Origin: Lawsonibacter sp.
Lineage (GTDB): Bacteria > Bacillota > Clostridia > Oscillospirales > Oscillospiraceae
DNA length: 13,559 nucleotides
Reading direction: 5' to 3'
NCBI GenBank assembly: GCA_022798855.1
Contig: JAAWNI010000035.1
Span: 1 to 13,559, forward strand
The translations under genes and the position numbers were made by a program. Within the stretch, counting starts at the first letter, position 1. Every line of letters begins with the position of its first letter. Under the pieces are notes generated by a model. It searched no databases and was not told where the DNA came from. It saw only the letters and a program-made list of their open reading frames with translations. Of this stretch, positions 13,402 through 13,559 are shown in pieces.

Positions 13402-13508
13402 AGGGCCACTCCTTTTTGTTGATATAGAGAAAGAAACGTGATCAGGGCGGGCGGGGCAATTAAGAACCTGTATTCACAATCTCAAACGACCGTCTGGACG
13501 GACCTTTT

Positions 13509-13551
13509 GCCGCCTTGCGGCGTTAAAAAATCTTGAAATCCACAAAGGATT
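13509..13551. repeat. Paired small hairpins at the right edge of the window
   Basis: GCCGC-ctt-GCGGC (13509-13521), flanked by TTTT before and AAAAAA after, is followed by AATCC-acaaa-GGATT (13537-13551). The window ends at CTGTGAT, so a larger structure may be cut. This could be the end of another intergenic repeat or a terminator for a gene outside. In the rest of 13402-13508 I see the dipeptidase ribosome site but no convincing promoter. Confidence 0.35.
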
Positions 13552-13559
13552 CCTGTGAT

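Overview
The window looks like chromosome from a GC-rich gut Clostridia, most likely Oscillospiraceae (Flavonifractor/Lawsonibacter-like). This is inferred from strong Shine-Dalgarno sites, GC-rich codons, the OmpR-type two-component pair, the DUF4342-like membrane protein, the Firmicute-type TraX protein and the GTAGGG...CCCTAC double-hairpin repeats. It divides into an imported defence segment (about 1-5300) and a core-like segment (about 5300-13559). Base composition changes visibly between them: one hand-counted line at 2221-2280 has 26 G+C of 60, against 42 of 60 at 9301-9360.

Defence segment, all on the minus strand and read right to left: a beta-class amino-methyltransferase, a C5-cytosine methyltransferase, an McrB-like AAA+ motor and an LlaJI-family PD-(D/E)XK nuclease. 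They sit as a tight operon with overlaps or gaps of at most 34 bp. Together they form a two-methylase restriction-modification system of LlaJI/BsuMI architecture, but with two different methylation chemistries. Just downstream, cut by the window edge, starts a gene whose N-terminus resembles the HTH_16 regulator of Tn916-like conjugative elements, so the system is probably cargo of an integrative element.

Core-like segment: a secreted protein with a stalk-like N-domain and a degenerate NodB (polysaccharide deacetylase) domain (minus) faces a UBA-like/TM protein (plus) across a symmetric dual promoter. An OmpR-family response regulator, a flavodoxin-like protein, a sensor histidine kinase and a GNAT acetyltransferase then run on the plus strand as one cluster. 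Two copies of a double-hairpin repeat flank the first two of these; the second copy supplies the flavodoxin stop codon and separates it from the kinase. A bidirectional terminator closes the cluster against a TraX-family membrane protein (minus). A gap of about 470 bases then holds a strong consensus promoter followed by a compact multi-helix RNA ending in a terminator, a candidate unrecognised small RNA on the plus strand. Last come a tail-anchored zinc-ribbon protein with its own consensus promoter and terminator, and an M19 membrane dipeptidase, both minus.

The best leads are the candidate structured RNA (about 11725-11821), the double-hairpin repeat family with conserved ends and unrelated stems, the mixed-chemistry restriction system on a probable mobile element, and the flavodoxin placed inside a two-component operon. 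All assignments come from reading motifs by eye; no database search was possible.
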